Of a DNA stretch of 64,000 nt, positions 9,737-19,218 are shown piece after piece. Numbering within the stretch: position 1 is the stretch's first letter; every line of letters begins with the position of its first letter. The position numbers were made by a program, and so were the translations under genes. The notes beneath the pieces are model-generated. The model saw only the letters and a list, made by a program, of their open reading frames with translations. It was not told the origin of the DNA and made no database searches. This stretch comes from Nakamurella alba (GTDB taxonomy: Bacteria > Actinomycetota > Actinomycetes > Mycobacteriales > Nakamurellaceae). The stretch is taken from the NCBI RefSeq assembly GCF_009707545.1, contig NZ_WLYK01000008.1, forward strand, positions 434,001-498,000, written 5' to 3'.

Positions 9737-12028
9737 TCAGGTGCCGGAGGTGTCGCGCACCTGGCGGCGGATGAACCGCTGCCGGGCCGCCGCCAGCACG
9801 GTGAGCAGGTCGCGCACCCTCTCGGGATCGGCCACCCGCAGGTCGGCCGCGGTGTTGCCGGGACCGACCTTCACCCCGAGATCACCGTCGTGCAGGGTGA
9901 CGAACGCGGTCTCGTCCGTGACGTCGTCGCCGATGTAGAGCACTGCGGTGCAGTGGTTCTGCTGCCGCAGCTGCTGGATCGCCTTGCCCTTGTCGGTGGC
10001 GATCACCGTCAGCTCGAGCACCTTCTTGCCGCGCAGCAGGTGCACGCCGGCCCAGGTCGCCGGGTCGTCCTCGATCGCCGCGGTGACGGCCGCGGCATCC
10101 TTCTCCGACGCCAGCCGCAGGTGGACCGCGATGCCGGTCGGCTTCGGCTCGAGCGAGATGTCCTGGTACTCACTGGTGATCGACTGCAGCACCCGGCGGA
10201 GCCGGGCCAGTCGGGCTGCCGCGTCGGCCGGGATCTCGCCGGGTTCCGTAGTGCCGCCGGTGGTCTCGGCGCCGTGGCTGCCGACCAGCAGGAACGGCGA
10301 GGTGTCGACGCCGAGCAGGGTCGGCAGGTCCGCGAGTGCCCGGCCGGACACCACGGCGACGACGGTGCCGTGCACCGCGGCCAGGTCGGCCAGTGCGTCC
10401 AGCTGGCCGGGCAACGGTGTCGCGGCGGCCGGGTCGTCGACGATCGGCGCCAGCACCCCGTCGAAATCCGTTCCGACGAGCAGTCTCTCGGTCTCCGCGA
10501 TGGTGTTGACCGCGGTGATGACGTCCGGCGACAGTCGGGCCCGCGCTTCGGCCACACGGTCCCGGACGCCCTCGAGATTGGACAGGAAGTCCGCCGCCCA
10601 GCGGTCGACGTCGTGCGTCAGGACCTGCCGGCGCAGGATCCGCATCCGGCGCCTGGCCTCCACCGCGGGCATGGTCAGGGCGGTGCGCAGGCCCTCCTTG
10701 ACACCGTCGGTGTCGTACGGATTGACCAGCAGCGACGACCTGAGTTCCTGTGCGGCGCCGGTGAACTCACTCAGCAGCAGCACGCCGCCGCCGTCCACCC
10801 GGCAGGCCACGTACTCCTTGGCGACCAGGTTCATCCCGTCCCGCAGCGGGGTCACCGCCATCACGTCCGCGGCCACGTAGAACGCCGCCAGCTGCTCACG
10901 CGGGAACGACTGGTGCAGGTAGTGCACGGCGGGATGACCGATCCGGCCGAAATCGCCGTTCATGGCGCCGACCTGACGCTCGATGCCCTCGCGCATGGTG
11001 ATGTAGGACTGCAGCCGCTCCCGGCTCGGGGTGGCCACCTGGATCATCACCGCGTCCCGCGCCGCCGGGTCGCCCTCGGCGAGCAGCTCGCCGAAGGCGC
11101 GCAGTCGGATGTCGATGCCCTTGGTGTAGTCCAGCCGGTCGACGCCGAGAATGATCTTCGACGGGTTGCCCAGGTCACTGCGCAGCTGCTTGGCCGCCTC
11201 GTGCACCTCCGGAGTGGCGGCGAGCGAGGACTGGCCGCCGGAATCGATCGAGATCGGGAACGCGCCGACCCGCACGGTCCGACCCTCGTACTCCACCGAA
11301 CCGCCCGAGGTGGCAAGCCCCAGCAGGGTTCTCGCCAGCCTGACGAAGTTGCGGGAGCCGCCGGGCAGTTGGAAACCGATGAGGTCGGAGCCGAGCAGTC
11401 CGCGCATGATCTGCTTGCGCCAGGGCAGCCGGCTGAAGAGTTCCGACGGCGGGAACGGGATGTGCAGGAAGAAGCCGATGCGGACGTCCGGGCGCAGCTT
11501 GCGCAGCATCTCCGGTACCAACTGCAGCTGGTAGTCGTGCACCCACACGGTGGCGCCCGGCGCAGCCACCTCGGCGGCCCGGCGGGCGAACCGCTCGTTG
11601 ACCTTCCGGTAGGAGTCCCACCAGACCCGGTGGTACTCGGAGTCGGCGACCGCGTCGTGGTAGAGCGGCCACAGGGTGGCGTTGGAGAAACCCTCGTAGT
11701 ACTGGTCGATCTCGTCCGACGACAGGGTCAGCGGATGCAGCGTGAGGCCGTCCGCCGTCGTCGGGTCCAGGGTGACGTCGGGGGTCCCGGGCCAACCGAT
11801 CCATGCGCCGTGCCGGCGGGACAGGATGGGCTCGAGCGCGGTGACCAGTCCGCCCGGGGCCTGCCGGGCCTTGGTGCTGCCGTCCGGCTGCACCTCGAGG
11901 TCGAAGGGGAGCCGGTTCGCGACGACGACCATGTCGACCTGCTGGTACGTGGTGCCGCCGTCCTCGTCGTGGCCGGTGGGGGGCTCCGATCCGGTCGGCC
12001 GGTCCGTCGTCTCTCCAGTTGATGCCAC
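9737..12028 (-). CDS. otsAB: Fused trehalose-6-phosphate synthase / trehalose-6-phosphate phosphatase
   Basis: Bifunctional enzyme of 763 residues that makes trehalose from UDP-glucose (or GDP-glucose) and glucose-6-phosphate, then removes the phosphate. Residues about 30-490 are the GT20 synthase (VVVANRLPF at the start, [10 protein letters not shown] in the donor domain). Residues about 515-755 are a HAD phosphatase with the nucleophile motif DFDGVLAPI near 521 and GDDVTDE further on. Most bacteria use separate otsA and otsB; the fusion is less common. Start GTG 12028 is supported by a -10 box TAGGCT exactly 6 nt before it (leaderless). Trehalose serves as a compatible solute and cell-envelope precursor in actinobacteria. 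Confidence 0.95.
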   Translation of the reverse strand: MASTGETTDRPTGSEPPTGHDEDGGTTYQQVDMVVVANRLPFDLEVQPDGSTKARQAPGGLVTALEPILSRRHGAWIGWPGTPDVTLDPTTADGLTLHPLTLSSDEIDQYYEGFSNATLWPLYHDAVADSEYHRVWWDSYRKVNERFARRAAEVAAPGATVWVHDYQLQLVPEMLRKLRPDVRIGFFLHIPFPPSELFSRLPWRKQIMRGLLGSDLIGFQLPGGSRNFVRLARTLLGLATSGGSVEYEGRTVRVGAFPISIDSGGQSSLAATPEVHEAAKQLRSDLGNPSKIILGVDRLDYTKGIDIRLRAFGELLAEGDPAARDAVMIQVATPSRERLQSYITMREGIERQVGAMNGDFGRIGHPAVHYLHQSFPREQLAAFYVAADVMAVTPLRDGMNLVAKEYVACRVDGGGVLLLSEFTGAAQELRSSLLVNPYDTDGVKEGLRTALTMPAVEARRRMRILRRQVLTHDVDRWAADFLSNLEGVRDRVAEARARLSPDVITAVNTIAETERLLVGTDFDGVLAPIVDDPAAATPLPGQLDALADLAAVHGTVVAVVSGRALADLPTLLGVDTSPFLLVGSHGAETTGGTTEPGEIPADAAARLARLRRVLQSITSEYQDISLEPKPTGIAVHLRLASEKDAAAVTAAIEDDPATWAGVHLLRGKKVLELTVIATDKGKAIQQLRQQNHCTAVLYIGDDVTDETAFVTLHDGDLGVKVGPGNTAADLRVADPERVRDLLTVLAAARQRFIRRQVRDTSGT

Positions 12029-12034
12029 GGCCCC

Positions 12035-12040
12035 AGCCTA
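12035..12040 (-). promoter_or_regulatory. -10 box of leaderless otsAB transcript
   Basis: On the minus strand TAGGCT is followed by 6 nt and then GTG 12028. No ribosome site exists, so otsAB is probably translated from a leaderless mRNA. Confidence 0.6.
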
Positions 12041-12110
12041 CGGTGGACGGGGGACGGGCCTTCACCCGGCCGGAGGATGCATGGCCGCCGGACCGGCGCC
12101 AGGCGCAGGA

Positions 12111-12166
12111 CGGATCGGGGTCAGTGGCCGAACGGATCGGGGTCAGTGGCCGAACGGATCGGGGTC
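12111..12166. repeat. 22-bp tandem repeat covering the end of def
   Basis: Two full copies of a 22-bp unit (12111-12132 and 12133-12154, starting CGGATCGGGGTCAGTGGCCG) plus a 12-bp partial copy. The unit encodes the last codons and the stop of def on the minus strand, so the gene end has been duplicated behind itself; the true stop lies in the second copy. Confidence 0.9.
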
Positions 12167-12715
12167 CTGGCCGGGCATCCAGCTGTGGCCGGGGACGTCC
12201 CAGCCGTTGCGTTTCACCATCTTCTTCGCAGCCCGCGCGTGCCGCCCGATCAGCCGGTCGATGTAGAGGAACCCGTTGAGGTGATCGGTCTCGTGCTGCA
12301 GACAGCGGGCGAAGAAGCCGGTGCCCTCGACCTCGACCGGCTCGCCCTTCACATCGACGCCGGTGACCTTGGCCCAGTGCGCGCGACCGGTCGGGTAGTT
12401 CTCCCCGGGCACGGACAGGCAACCCTCGTAGTCGTCGTCCGGGTCCGGCATGGTCTCCGGGATCTCGGAGGTCTCCAGCACCGGATTGACCACGTAGCCG
12501 CGGTGCCGGGTGCCGGTGTCGTCAGGGCAGTCGTAGACGAACACCTTGCGGGTGTCGCCGACCTGGTTGGCGGCCAGCCCGGCGCCGTTGGCGGCGGTGT
12601 TCGTCTCGAACAGGTCCTCGACGAAGGCGGCCAGGGCGTCGTCGAACTCCGTGACGGGCGTCGTCGGCCGGTGCAGCACCGGCTCTCCGCAGATGACGAT
12701 GGGGAGGATGGTCAC
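12143..12715 (-). CDS. def: Peptide deformylase
   Basis: Metalloenzyme of 190 residues that removes the N-formyl group from new proteins. All three family motifs are present: [10 protein letters not shown] at 44-53 (usual form GxGLAAPQ), EGCLS at 97-101 with metal ligand C99, and HETDH at 141-145 with two histidine ligands and the catalytic glutamate. Start GTG 12715 is fixed by a -10 box TAGGAT 6 nt upstream (leaderless). Divergent from efeU. The C-terminal codons lie in a 22-bp tandem duplication. Confidence 0.95.
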   Translation of the reverse strand: MTILPIVICGEPVLHRPTTPVTEFDDALAAFVEDLFETNTAANGAGLAANQVGDTRKVFVYDCPDDTGTRHRGYVVNPVLETSEIPETMPDPDDDYEGCLSVPGENYPTGRAHWAKVTGVDVKGEPVEVEGTGFFARCLQHETDHLNGFLYIDRLIGRHARAAKKMVKRNGWDVPGHSWMPGQDPDPFGH

Positions 12716-12721
12716 CGCGCG

Positions 12722-12727
12722 ATCCTA
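12722..12727 (-). promoter_or_regulatory. -10 box of leaderless def transcript
   Basis: TAGGAT on the minus strand, then CGCGCG (6 nt), then GTG 12715. This fits the leaderless pattern of neighbouring genes. Confidence 0.6.
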
Positions 12728-12884
12728 CGGTCGGCCGGGAGTGCCGCTGCCGCCCGCGCATGCCTGTGCACTGCATCACAAGGTCCTCCTTGTGGTCCCC
12801 CACCTGCGGCCTTGCCGCGAACGAACCTGCCCGACGGTGTTCTCGTCCGTGCTGGGAGGGAGTAACGTGCCGCCCGGACATCGT

Positions 12885-12903
12885 TAGGTCAGGCTCACCT
12901 GAT
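12885..12903 (+). promoter_or_regulatory. IdeR/DtxR iron box upstream of efeU
   Basis: TTAGGTCAGGCTCACCTGA matches 16 of 19 positions of the DtxR/IdeR consensus TTAGGTTAGGCTAACCTAA. It lies 25 bp before the efeU start and downstream of a possible -10 (TAACGT, 12864-12869), so iron-loaded IdeR would repress the operon. Confidence 0.85.
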
Positions 12904-12927
12904 CACCCGGCAGCGGAAGGGGGTCCG

Positions 12928-14583
12928 GTGCTCGCGACGTTCGTCATCGGACTCCGGGAAGGCCTCGAGGCCGCTCTGATCGTCGGCATCATCGCCGCGT
13001 TCCTCCGGCAGAACGGTCGGTCGGACGCGCTGCGCCGGATGTGGCTCGGCGTCGGCGCCGCGGTCGTCATCTGCATCCTGGTCGGCGTCGGCCTCGAGGT
13101 CGTCAACGAGAACCTGCCGCAGCGGCAGCAGGAGATGCTCGAATGCGTCGTGGCCGGCATCGCCGTGGTGATGGTCAGCTACATGATCCTGTGGATGCGT
13201 AAGCACTCCCGTGACCTGCGCAAGGACCTGCAGGTCGCCACCGGCGAGGCGCTCGCCGCCGGCAGCGCCACCGCGCTGGTGGTGATGGCCTTCCTCGCGG
13301 TCTTCCGCGAGGGCTTCGAGACGTCCGTCTTCCTGCTCGCCGCGTTCCAGTCGGCGGTCTCGCCGGCGCTGGCCGAGCTGGGGGCCGTGCTCGGCATCGC
13401 CGTCGCGCTGGTGCTCGGCTACCTCGTCTACCGCGGCGGGGTGCGGCTGAACCTGGCGAAGTTCTTCCGGATCACCGGCGTCGTCCTGGTCTTCGTCGCC
13501 GCCGGCCTGGTGATGAGCACCCTGCGCGCCGCCTACGAGGCCGGCTGGCTGACCGTCGGCCAGCAGACCGCGGTGTCGCTGACCTCGGTGGTCCGCCCGG
13601 GCAGCGTCGTCGAGGGGCTGCTCACCGGCGTCCTCGGCATCCGGTCCACCCTGCCGGTGATCGAGGTCGTCGCCTGGCTGCTCTACCTGGTCTCCATGCT
13701 CGCCGTGGTGCTCTGGCCGGCCCGTCGGGTGCCCGCGGCGGGCACCCGTGCGGTGATGCTGGCCGGCATCGCCGGGGTCGCCGCGCTGGTCGCGGTGGTC
13801 CTGGTCGTGACGGTCCGGCCACCGGCCCTCGAATCCGCGACCGCCACGGTGACCGCGCAGGGGCAGGCGAGCGCGGGGACCGACCCGACCGACGGCACCG
13901 ATCTGGCCGGCACGACCGTCGCGGTCACCTCGGACCTGATCCTCACCACCGACCGGACCGGTGCGGCGATCACCTTCTCCGGGGACGTCACGCTGTCCGG
14001 CACCACCACTCTGACGTTGAGCGGTCACCGCACGGACAACGGCGTGTCCGCGGCCCGCTACCAGGGCACCCCGGTGTCCGGCCCGGCCGCCGGTCTCCCC
14101 GCGGAGCTGACCCGGGACCAGGTGATCGCCATCGGTGGCGGCCGGCTGCCGGTCGGTGCCGGGAATGCCGGCCGGAACAGCACTTTCGGGGCGGCCTGGA
14201 CCGACACCGTGACCCCGGTCGTCGACATCGACCCGTCCACCGGGCAGGTCCTGGCCGTCGATCTCACCGTCGTCCGCAGCCTCGAGCTCACCGCGTCGAC
14301 CGGCCGCACCCTGATCGGCGGCGACGTGCTCACCGCCGACCTGACCACCCCGGCCGAGACCATCGCCGGACTGGCCGAACGGTCCGACGAGCGGTCCGCC
14401 GCCGCCGACCGGGCGCAGGTCTGGGGCTCGGTCATCCCCTCGCTGCTGGCCGTCTTCGCCGTCGTGGTCGCGGGTTTCGCGATCGCCGCCGGGGTGGCCC
14501 GGCGCCGGGCCGGGCCGACGGCGCCTACCGGCGCGCCGGTCGAACCCCCGTCGCCCGTCCTCTCCGGCGACCAGGGTCGCTGA
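12928..14583 (+). CDS. efeU: EfeU-type ferrous iron permease (FTR1 family) with long C-terminal extension
   Basis: Membrane permease of 551 residues importing iron with EfeO and EfeB. Both FTR1 iron-binding motifs are visible: REGLE at 10-14 and REGFE at about 127-131. About seven membrane helices fill residues 1-267. An extra helix at about 275-297 leads to a roughly 210-residue extracytoplasmic domain rich in Thr/Val and beta-like segments, and a final helix at about 515-535 ends in ARRRAG. The classical EfeU has about 280 residues, so half of this protein is an extension. GTG 12928 follows GGAAGGGGG. Controlled by the IdeR box at 12885-12903. Confidence 0.92.
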   Translation: MLATFVIGLREGLEAALIVGIIAAFLRQNGRSDALRRMWLGVGAAVVICILVGVGLEVVNENLPQRQQEMLECVVAGIAVVMVSYMILWMRKHSRDLRKDLQVATGEALAAGSATALVVMAFLAVFREGFETSVFLLAAFQSAVSPALAELGAVLGIAVALVLGYLVYRGGVRLNLAKFFRITGVVLVFVAAGLVMSTLRAAYEAGWLTVGQQTAVSLTSVVRPGSVVEGLLTGVLGIRSTLPVIEVVAWLLYLVSMLAVVLWPARRVPAAGTRAVMLAGIAGVAALVAVVLVVTVRPPALESATATVTAQGQASAGTDPTDGTDLAGTTVAVTSDLILTTDRTGAAITFSGDVTLSGTTTLTLSGHRTDNGVSAARYQGTPVSGPAAGLPAELTRDQVIAIGGGRLPVGAGNAGRNSTFGAAWTDTVTPVVDIDPSTGQVLAVDLTVVRSLELTASTGRTLIGGDVLTADLTTPAETIAGLAERSDERSAAADRAQVWGSVIPSLLAVFAVVVAGFAIAAGVARRRAGPTAPTGAPVEPPSPVLSGDQGR

Positions 14584-14697
14584 GCCCTCCCGAAACCGCT
14601 TGCGGCGTCATCTTTCTCGCCGTGCTCCGCGTAGTACCGAACCATCCCAGCAGTCCCGCATCGGCCCTGTCGGCCGGACACCCCATCAGGAGATCCT

Positions 14698-15990
14698 GTG
14701 ACCACCCTCCCTCGCACCCGGACCGCCGCGGCCGTCCTGACCTGCGCTGCGGCGCTGGTGCTGACCGCCTGCGGCTCCTCCGGATCCTCGGAGAGCAGCA
14801 CCTCGGCCACCGCGGCGGCGACCACGTCCGCCGCCGTGAGCTCCGCGACCTCCGCTGCGTCGACCGAAGGCTCGGCCACCGGATCGTCGGCGACCTCGTC
14901 GTCCGGCGGTGACGGGGCTGCCCAGGTGGTCACGGTGACCATCACCGACGCCGACGGCTGCGTCGCCGACCCGGACACGGTGGCCGCCGGCCCGGTCACC
15001 TTCAACATCAACAACGTCGACGCCCTCGGCGTCACCGAGATGGAACTCGTTGCGGAGCAACGGATCCTGGGCGAGCGGGAGAACCTGACCCCCGGCTTCG
15101 ACTCCACCTTCTCGGTGCGGATCGACGGCGGTTCGTACGAGATCTTCTGCCCGGGTGCGGCCACCGAGCGCACCCCGTTCACCGTCACCGGCCAGGCGGC
15201 CGAGGTGACCGGTGATCTCGCCGACCTGCTGCAGCAGGCAGCCGTCGAGTACGCCGGCTACGTCGACGACCAGGTCGAGTTCCTCATCACCCCGGTCAAG
15301 GAACTGCAGAAGGCCATCGCCGACGGCGATCTCGAGGCCGCGCAGCAGGCGTACGCCAAGGCCCGCCCGTTCTACGAGCGGATCGAGCCGGTCGCCGAGT
15401 CCTTCCCGGACCTCGACCCGGCCATCGACCTGCGGATCGGTGACGTCGAGGAGGGCACCGAGTGGACCGGGTTCCACCCGATCGAGCAGGCGCTGTTCGA
15501 GAAGAAGACCACCGACGGCCTCAACGATCTCGCCGACAAGCTGGTCGCCGACATCGAGGAGCTGCAGAAGCTGACCGGCGAGCTGTCCGCGGCCACCATC
15601 GCGGACAACGGCAAGGGCTACCAGCCGTTCGAGATCGCCAACGGCGCTTCGGGTCTGCTCGACGAGGTGCTGCAGTCGAAGATCACCGGTGAGGAGGAGG
15701 CCTACTCCAAGATCGACCTGCTCGACTTCGAGGCCAACGTCGAGGGTTCACTGCAGGCCTTCGCCACCCTCGAGCCGGCGCTCGACCAGATCGACCCGAC
15801 CCTGGTGCCGACCATCTCCACCAAGTTCGACGACCTGATCGCCGTCCTCGACGACTACCGGGACGACTCCGCACTCGGCGGCTGGACCCCGTACACCGAT
15901 CTGACCGCGGCGGACAAGAAGAAGCTGACCGACGCGCTGCTCGCCGTCCAGGAGCCGCTGAGCCAGATCGCCGCGAAGATCACGCAGTGA
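14698..15990 (+). CDS. efeO: EfeO iron-binding lipoprotein (cupredoxin + M75 imelysin)
   Basis: Extracytoplasmic iron-uptake protein of 430 residues. The signal peptide ends in a lipobox with Cys25 (VLTAC), followed by a Ser/Thr/Ala linker to about residue 70. Residues 75-165 are an EfeO-type cupredoxin domain, and 175-428 are an M75 peptidase-like (imelysin) domain with the HxxE motif HPIE at about 260-263. GTG 14698 has AGGAGA 5-10 nt upstream. It is 114 bp behind efeU and in front of efeB, the standard EfeUOB order. Lipid anchoring replaces the free periplasmic form of Gram-negatives. Confidence 0.92.
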   Translation: MTTLPRTRTAAAVLTCAAALVLTACGSSGSSESSTSATAAATTSAAVSSATSAASTEGSATGSSATSSSGGDGAAQVVTVTITDADGCVADPDTVAAGPVTFNINNVDALGVTEMELVAEQRILGERENLTPGFDSTFSVRIDGGSYEIFCPGAATERTPFTVTGQAAEVTGDLADLLQQAAVEYAGYVDDQVEFLITPVKELQKAIADGDLEAAQQAYAKARPFYERIEPVAESFPDLDPAIDLRIGDVEEGTEWTGFHPIEQALFEKKTTDGLNDLADKLVADIEELQKLTGELSAATIADNGKGYQPFEIANGASGLLDEVLQSKITGEEEAYSKIDLLDFEANVEGSLQAFATLEPALDQIDPTLVPTISTKFDDLIAVLDDYRDDSALGGWTPYTDLTAADKKKLTDALLAVQEPLSQIAAKITQ

Positions 15991-16115
15991 CATTGCCTCG
16001 GCTGCGCGCTCGCTCCTGTCCTTGCCGCTGCGTTCGTGCCTCTCTCCGCGGCTGCGATCCTCACTCGCTGTCGCCTCGGGGACCTTTGCCTCGGGAGTTC
16101 TAGGAGAATGAGCAA
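15991..16115 (+). other. efeO-efeB spacer, low-complexity
   Basis: The 125-bp spacer is built of CTCGCTC/GCTGCG-like words. A short ATG-AGC-AAG-TGA frame at 16108-16119 overlaps the efeB GTG. I see no gene and no clear terminator, so efeB probably remains in the efeUO transcript. Confidence 0.5.
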
Positions 16116-17462
16116 GTGACCACTCCTGACGAGCCCGGCACCCAGCCGGCACCACCCGCGTCCGGCCCGAGCCGGCGCCGCTTCCTCGGCGGCGCCGCGC
16201 TCGGGGCGGCCGGGCTCGTCGGAGGGGCCGCGGCCGGCTACGGCATCAGGGCCACCCAGGACCGGCCGGCGGCCGACACCGACAGCGGTGAGCCGTCGTC
16301 GGTGGCCGGTGCGGTCTCCGTCGACAAGGCCGCGGCGCAGGTCGACTTCTACGGCGAGCGCCAGGCCGGCATCACCACGCCGCAGCAGGAGCGGCTGATG
16401 TTCGCCTCGCTGGACGTCACCACCACCGATGCCGACGAACTGCAGCGGCTGCTCGGCCGCTGGGCGGCGATGGCCGCCCGCTTCACCCAGGGCAAGCCGG
16501 TGAGTGACTCGCCCGGCAAGCCCCTGGCCCCGCCGTTCGACACCGGCGAGGCCGAGGACCTCGGCGCCTATTCGCTGACCGTCACGGTCGGCTTCGGCGC
16601 CTCCCTCTTCGACGACCGCTTCGGTCTGGCCGGGAAGCTGCCGGCCGCGTTGAAGCCGCTGGGTACCGTCCCCGGCGACACCACGATGCGGGAGAACTTC
16701 ACCGGCGGCGACCTGTGCATCCAGGCCTGCGCCGACGACCCGCAGGTCGTCTTCCACGCCGTACGGAACATGGTCCGGGCCGCCCGCGGCACCGCGACCC
16801 TGCGCTGGTCCCAGCTCGGGTTCGGGCGCGCCTCGGCGACCGGCGCCGGCCAGACCACCCCGCGCAACCTGATGGGCTTCAAGGACGGCACCAACAACAT
16901 CCACGCCGACGACACCGCAGCGGTGCAGGAGTTCGTCTGGGTCGGTGACGAGACCGACCAGCAGTGGATGAACGGCGGGTCGTACCTGGTCGCGCGGAAG
17001 ATCCGGATGGAGATCGAGTCGTGGGACACCGACGACCTCGAGGACCAGGAGAAGATCTTCGGCCGGGAGAAGTCGTCCGGTGCGCCGCTGACCGGCGGTG
17101 AGGAGTTCACCGCCATCGACTTCAACCGCACCGGTGACGACGGTGAGCCGGTCATCGACATCAACTCGCATGTCCGGCTGTCGTCCCCCGAGGCCAACGG
17201 CGGCGTCCGGCTGCTGCGTCGCGGCTACAACTACACGGACGGCCAGGACCCGGACACGGGCAAGCTCGCCGCCGGCCTCTTCTTCATCTGCTACCAGCGC
17301 GACCCGCACGCGCAGTTCAAGGTCGTCCAGGCGCGGCTCGGTTCCACCGACCTGCTGAACGAGTACATCGCGCACATCGGCGGCGGTGTCTGGGCGTGCC
17401 CACCCGGTGTGACGGCCGCCGGTGACTGGTTCGGGAAGCGTCTCTTCACAGAGAACAGCTGA
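16116..17462 (+). CDS. efeB: EfeB Dyp-type heme peroxidase / deferrochelatase, Tat-exported
   Basis: Heme peroxidase of 448 residues, third component of the iron importer. A twin-arginine signal (SRRRFLGG near residue 20, then a hydrophobic core) predicts folded export. The DyP GxxDG motif GFKDGTN lies near residue 254 with the catalytic aspartate, and the proximal heme histidine is likely the one near residue 352 (NSHVRLSSPE). The start GTG 16116 follows TAGGAGA. It probably oxidises ferrous iron or releases iron from heme for EfeO/EfeU. Confidence 0.93.
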   Translation: MTTPDEPGTQPAPPASGPSRRRFLGGAALGAAGLVGGAAAGYGIRATQDRPAADTDSGEPSSVAGAVSVDKAAAQVDFYGERQAGITTPQQERLMFASLDVTTTDADELQRLLGRWAAMAARFTQGKPVSDSPGKPLAPPFDTGEAEDLGAYSLTVTVGFGASLFDDRFGLAGKLPAALKPLGTVPGDTTMRENFTGGDLCIQACADDPQVVFHAVRNMVRAARGTATLRWSQLGFGRASATGAGQTTPRNLMGFKDGTNNIHADDTAAVQEFVWVGDETDQQWMNGGSYLVARKIRMEIESWDTDDLEDQEKIFGREKSSGAPLTGGEEFTAIDFNRTGDDGEPVIDINSHVRLSSPEANGGVRLLRRGYNYTDGQDPDTGKLAAGLFFICYQRDPHAQFKVVQARLGSTDLLNEYIAHIGGGVWACPPGVTAAGDWFGKRLFTENS

Positions 17463-17701
17463 GAATCGCCCGTCCGTGTTTCACGAAACCGGACTTGATT
17501 ACGTAGAGTCGGGATCGGCGCCGGTGACCAGCGCCCGAACGTGGATCGACTCCCTGGTTCCACGTGGTGGTGACATCATCGGCTCGACGGCATCACCCGC
17601 TGTGTTGATCGACAGGTCCGTAACGACGTTGCGTCCGGTCGGGTGGTTCACACACGGACGGCCGTCACGTCCGAAGGACAGGGCGGACGAGCGGAGAGTC
17701 G

Positions 17702-18259
17702 ATGACGCAGGCGGTGGACGAAAAGTCCAAGGAGATGTTCGCGGATGCGGTGTGCCAACTGCTCCGTGAATCCCGCCGTCGGCAGAAGCTGACACAGGCG
17801 CAGGTCGCGGCCCGCACCGGTGGGCTGATCTCCAAGGCCGCACTCGCGAACTACGAGACCGGACACCGGTCGCTGCGGGTCGACGTGCTCTGGGTGATCG
17901 CCCGCGCACTGGGTGAGTCCATGGGCAGCCTGATCGCCACCGCCGAGCGCGGCATCGTGCACCGTCCCGATCGCGCCGGCACCGCCCCCGTCACCATCGA
18001 CCTGGCCATCGTGCGCGCCAGCACCGACGACCGGCTGGCGCCCGTGCGCCGCTGGGTCGAGCTGAAGCAGGACACCAACACCGCTGGTGCGTCCGCCGGG
18101 GTGATGGTGCTCGACCAGGGCGCGCTGAACGCCCTGTCGTCGCTGATGGGCGTCACCCCCGCCGAGTGCCGGGTGATCCTCCGGTCCGTCGCCGGCCGCC
18201 CGCTCGACGGCGCCCCGGGCGCCCCGATCCCGGCCCAGGAAGTCCCCTTCGGCGCCTGA
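17702..18259 (+). CDS. XRE-family helix-turn-helix regulator
   Basis: Cytoplasmic DNA-binding protein of 185 residues. The XRE helix-turn-helix lies at about 16-75 (LTQAQVAARTGG, then LANYETGHRSLRVD). The C-terminal 100 residues form no domain I recognise. A GCGGAGAG sequence precedes the ATG. It is monocistronic, 62 bp before a tRNA gene, so its target is not suggested by its neighbours. The architecture recalls BldD-like global regulators, but I cannot confirm orthology. Confidence 0.8.
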   Translation: MTQAVDEKSKEMFADAVCQLLRESRRRQKLTQAQVAARTGGLISKAALANYETGHRSLRVDVLWVIARALGESMGSLIATAERGIVHRPDRAGTAPVTIDLAIVRASTDDRLAPVRRWVELKQDTNTAGASAGVMVLDQGALNALSSLMGVTPAECRVILRSVAGRPLDGAPGAPIPAQEVPFGA

Positions 18260-18321
18260 CCGGGCTGGAGCGCGGAACCTGCGCGCGCCGCTGGCTAGAC
18301 TGACCCGACCCTCCGGGGCAG

Positions 18322-18397
18322 GCCACCATGGCGCAATTGGTAGCGCACCCGACTTGTAATCGGGCGGTTGTCGGTTCAAGTCCGACTGGTGGCTCCA
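18322..18397 (+). tRNA. tRNA-Thr (anticodon TGT)
   Basis: A complete cloverleaf: acceptor GCCACCA pairs with TGGTGGC, D-stem GCGC/GCGC, anticodon stem CCCGA/TCGGG around loop CTTGTAA (anticodon TGT, Thr), T-arm GTCGG TTCAAGT CCGAC. The discriminator is T18394 and CCA is encoded (18395-18397). Confidence 0.95.
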
Positions 18398-18444
18398 CCC
18401 GTCCGCCAACGCTGTGCACGCCCCGCACCTGCGACGATGACCAG

Positions 18445-19149
18445 GTGAGCGGAAGCAACGACTACGACGCGTTCGCCGAGGCCTATGCGGCCGAGGGGGA
18501 GCGGAACATCACCAACGCGTACTACACGATGCCGGCGATGGTCGCGCTGGCCGGCGAGGTCGCCGGCCTGCGGGTGCTGGATGCGGGGTGCGGGGTGGGG
18601 CCGCTGATGGCTCTGCTGCGCGAGAAGGGCGCCGAGGTCTCGGGATTCGACGCCAGCGCCGGGATGATCGCGCTCGCGCGCAGGCGTCTCGGCGACGACG
18701 TCGACCTGCAGGTCGCAGCGCTGGGTGAGCGGCTGCCGTACTCGGATGCATCGTTCGACGTGGTGGTGTCGGCGCTGGTGCTGCACTACCTGCAGGACTG
18801 GGGTCCGGCGCTGGGAGAGTTGCACCGGGTGCTGCGCCCGGGCGGGCGGCTGGTAGTCGCCGTCCAGCATCCGTTCGTCGACTACGCCACTCAGGACCCG
18901 CGGCCCGACTACCACGCCACCACCAGCTGGACCGAGGAGTGGACCTTCGGCGGGCAGAGCTACCCGATGACGTTCTGGCGCCGTCCGTTGCACGCCATGA
19001 CCGATGCCTTCACCGCTGCGGGATTCCGGCTCGTGACCATCGCAGAACCCCAGCCGGATCCGGCGGCGGAAGAGCTGTTCCCGGAGGACTTCCACGACTT
19101 CTCGACCAGGATGACCTTCCTCTTCTTCGTGCTCGAGGTCCCGGCCTGA
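18445..19149 (+). CDS. SAM-dependent class I methyltransferase
   Basis: Methyltransferase of 234 residues. The SAM-binding motif I is LDAGCGVGPL at 45-54, with an acidic motif II (VSGFDASAGM) and a post-motif LRPGGRLVVAV. The frame is open further upstream but runs through tRNA-Thr, so GTG 18445 is chosen; a weak -10 (GACGAT, 18433-18438) lies 6 nt before it, which would make it leaderless. It starts only 47 bp behind the tRNA, and read-through from the tRNA promoter is possible. The methyl acceptor is unknown. Confidence 0.82.
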   Translation: MSGSNDYDAFAEAYAAEGERNITNAYYTMPAMVALAGEVAGLRVLDAGCGVGPLMALLREKGAEVSGFDASAGMIALARRRLGDDVDLQVAALGERLPYSDASFDVVVSALVLHYLQDWGPALGELHRVLRPGGRLVVAVQHPFVDYATQDPRPDYHATTSWTEEWTFGGQSYPMTFWRRPLHAMTDAFTAAGFRLVTIAEPQPDPAAEELFPEDFHDFSTRMTFLFFVLEVPA

Positions 19150-19170
19150 CAGGCGCCCGGAACACGAACC

Positions 19171-19204
19171 GGCCCGCCGGTGCCCTATCGGGCACCGGCG
19201 GGCC
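19171..19204. terminator. Bidirectional terminator between methyltransferase and aztD
   Basis: A perfect 15-bp inverted repeat (GGCCCGCCGGTGCCC and complement) with a TATC loop sits between two convergent genes. Confidence 0.9.
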
Positions 19205-19218
19205 GTACCGCCACGAGG

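Noticed and set aside
16108..16119. Three-codon leader frame before efeB
   Set aside because: Too short and without conserved context; most likely a chance ATG overlapping the true GTG start.
17477..17490. parS-like TGTTTCACGAAACC before the XRE gene
   Set aside because: It lacks the central TG of the parS palindrome and the final A, so ParB would not be expected to bind well; no parAB or origin genes are nearby.
18322..18397. tRNA-Thr as an integration site
   Set aside because: No integrase, no repeated tRNA 3' end and no change in gene content on either side within the window.
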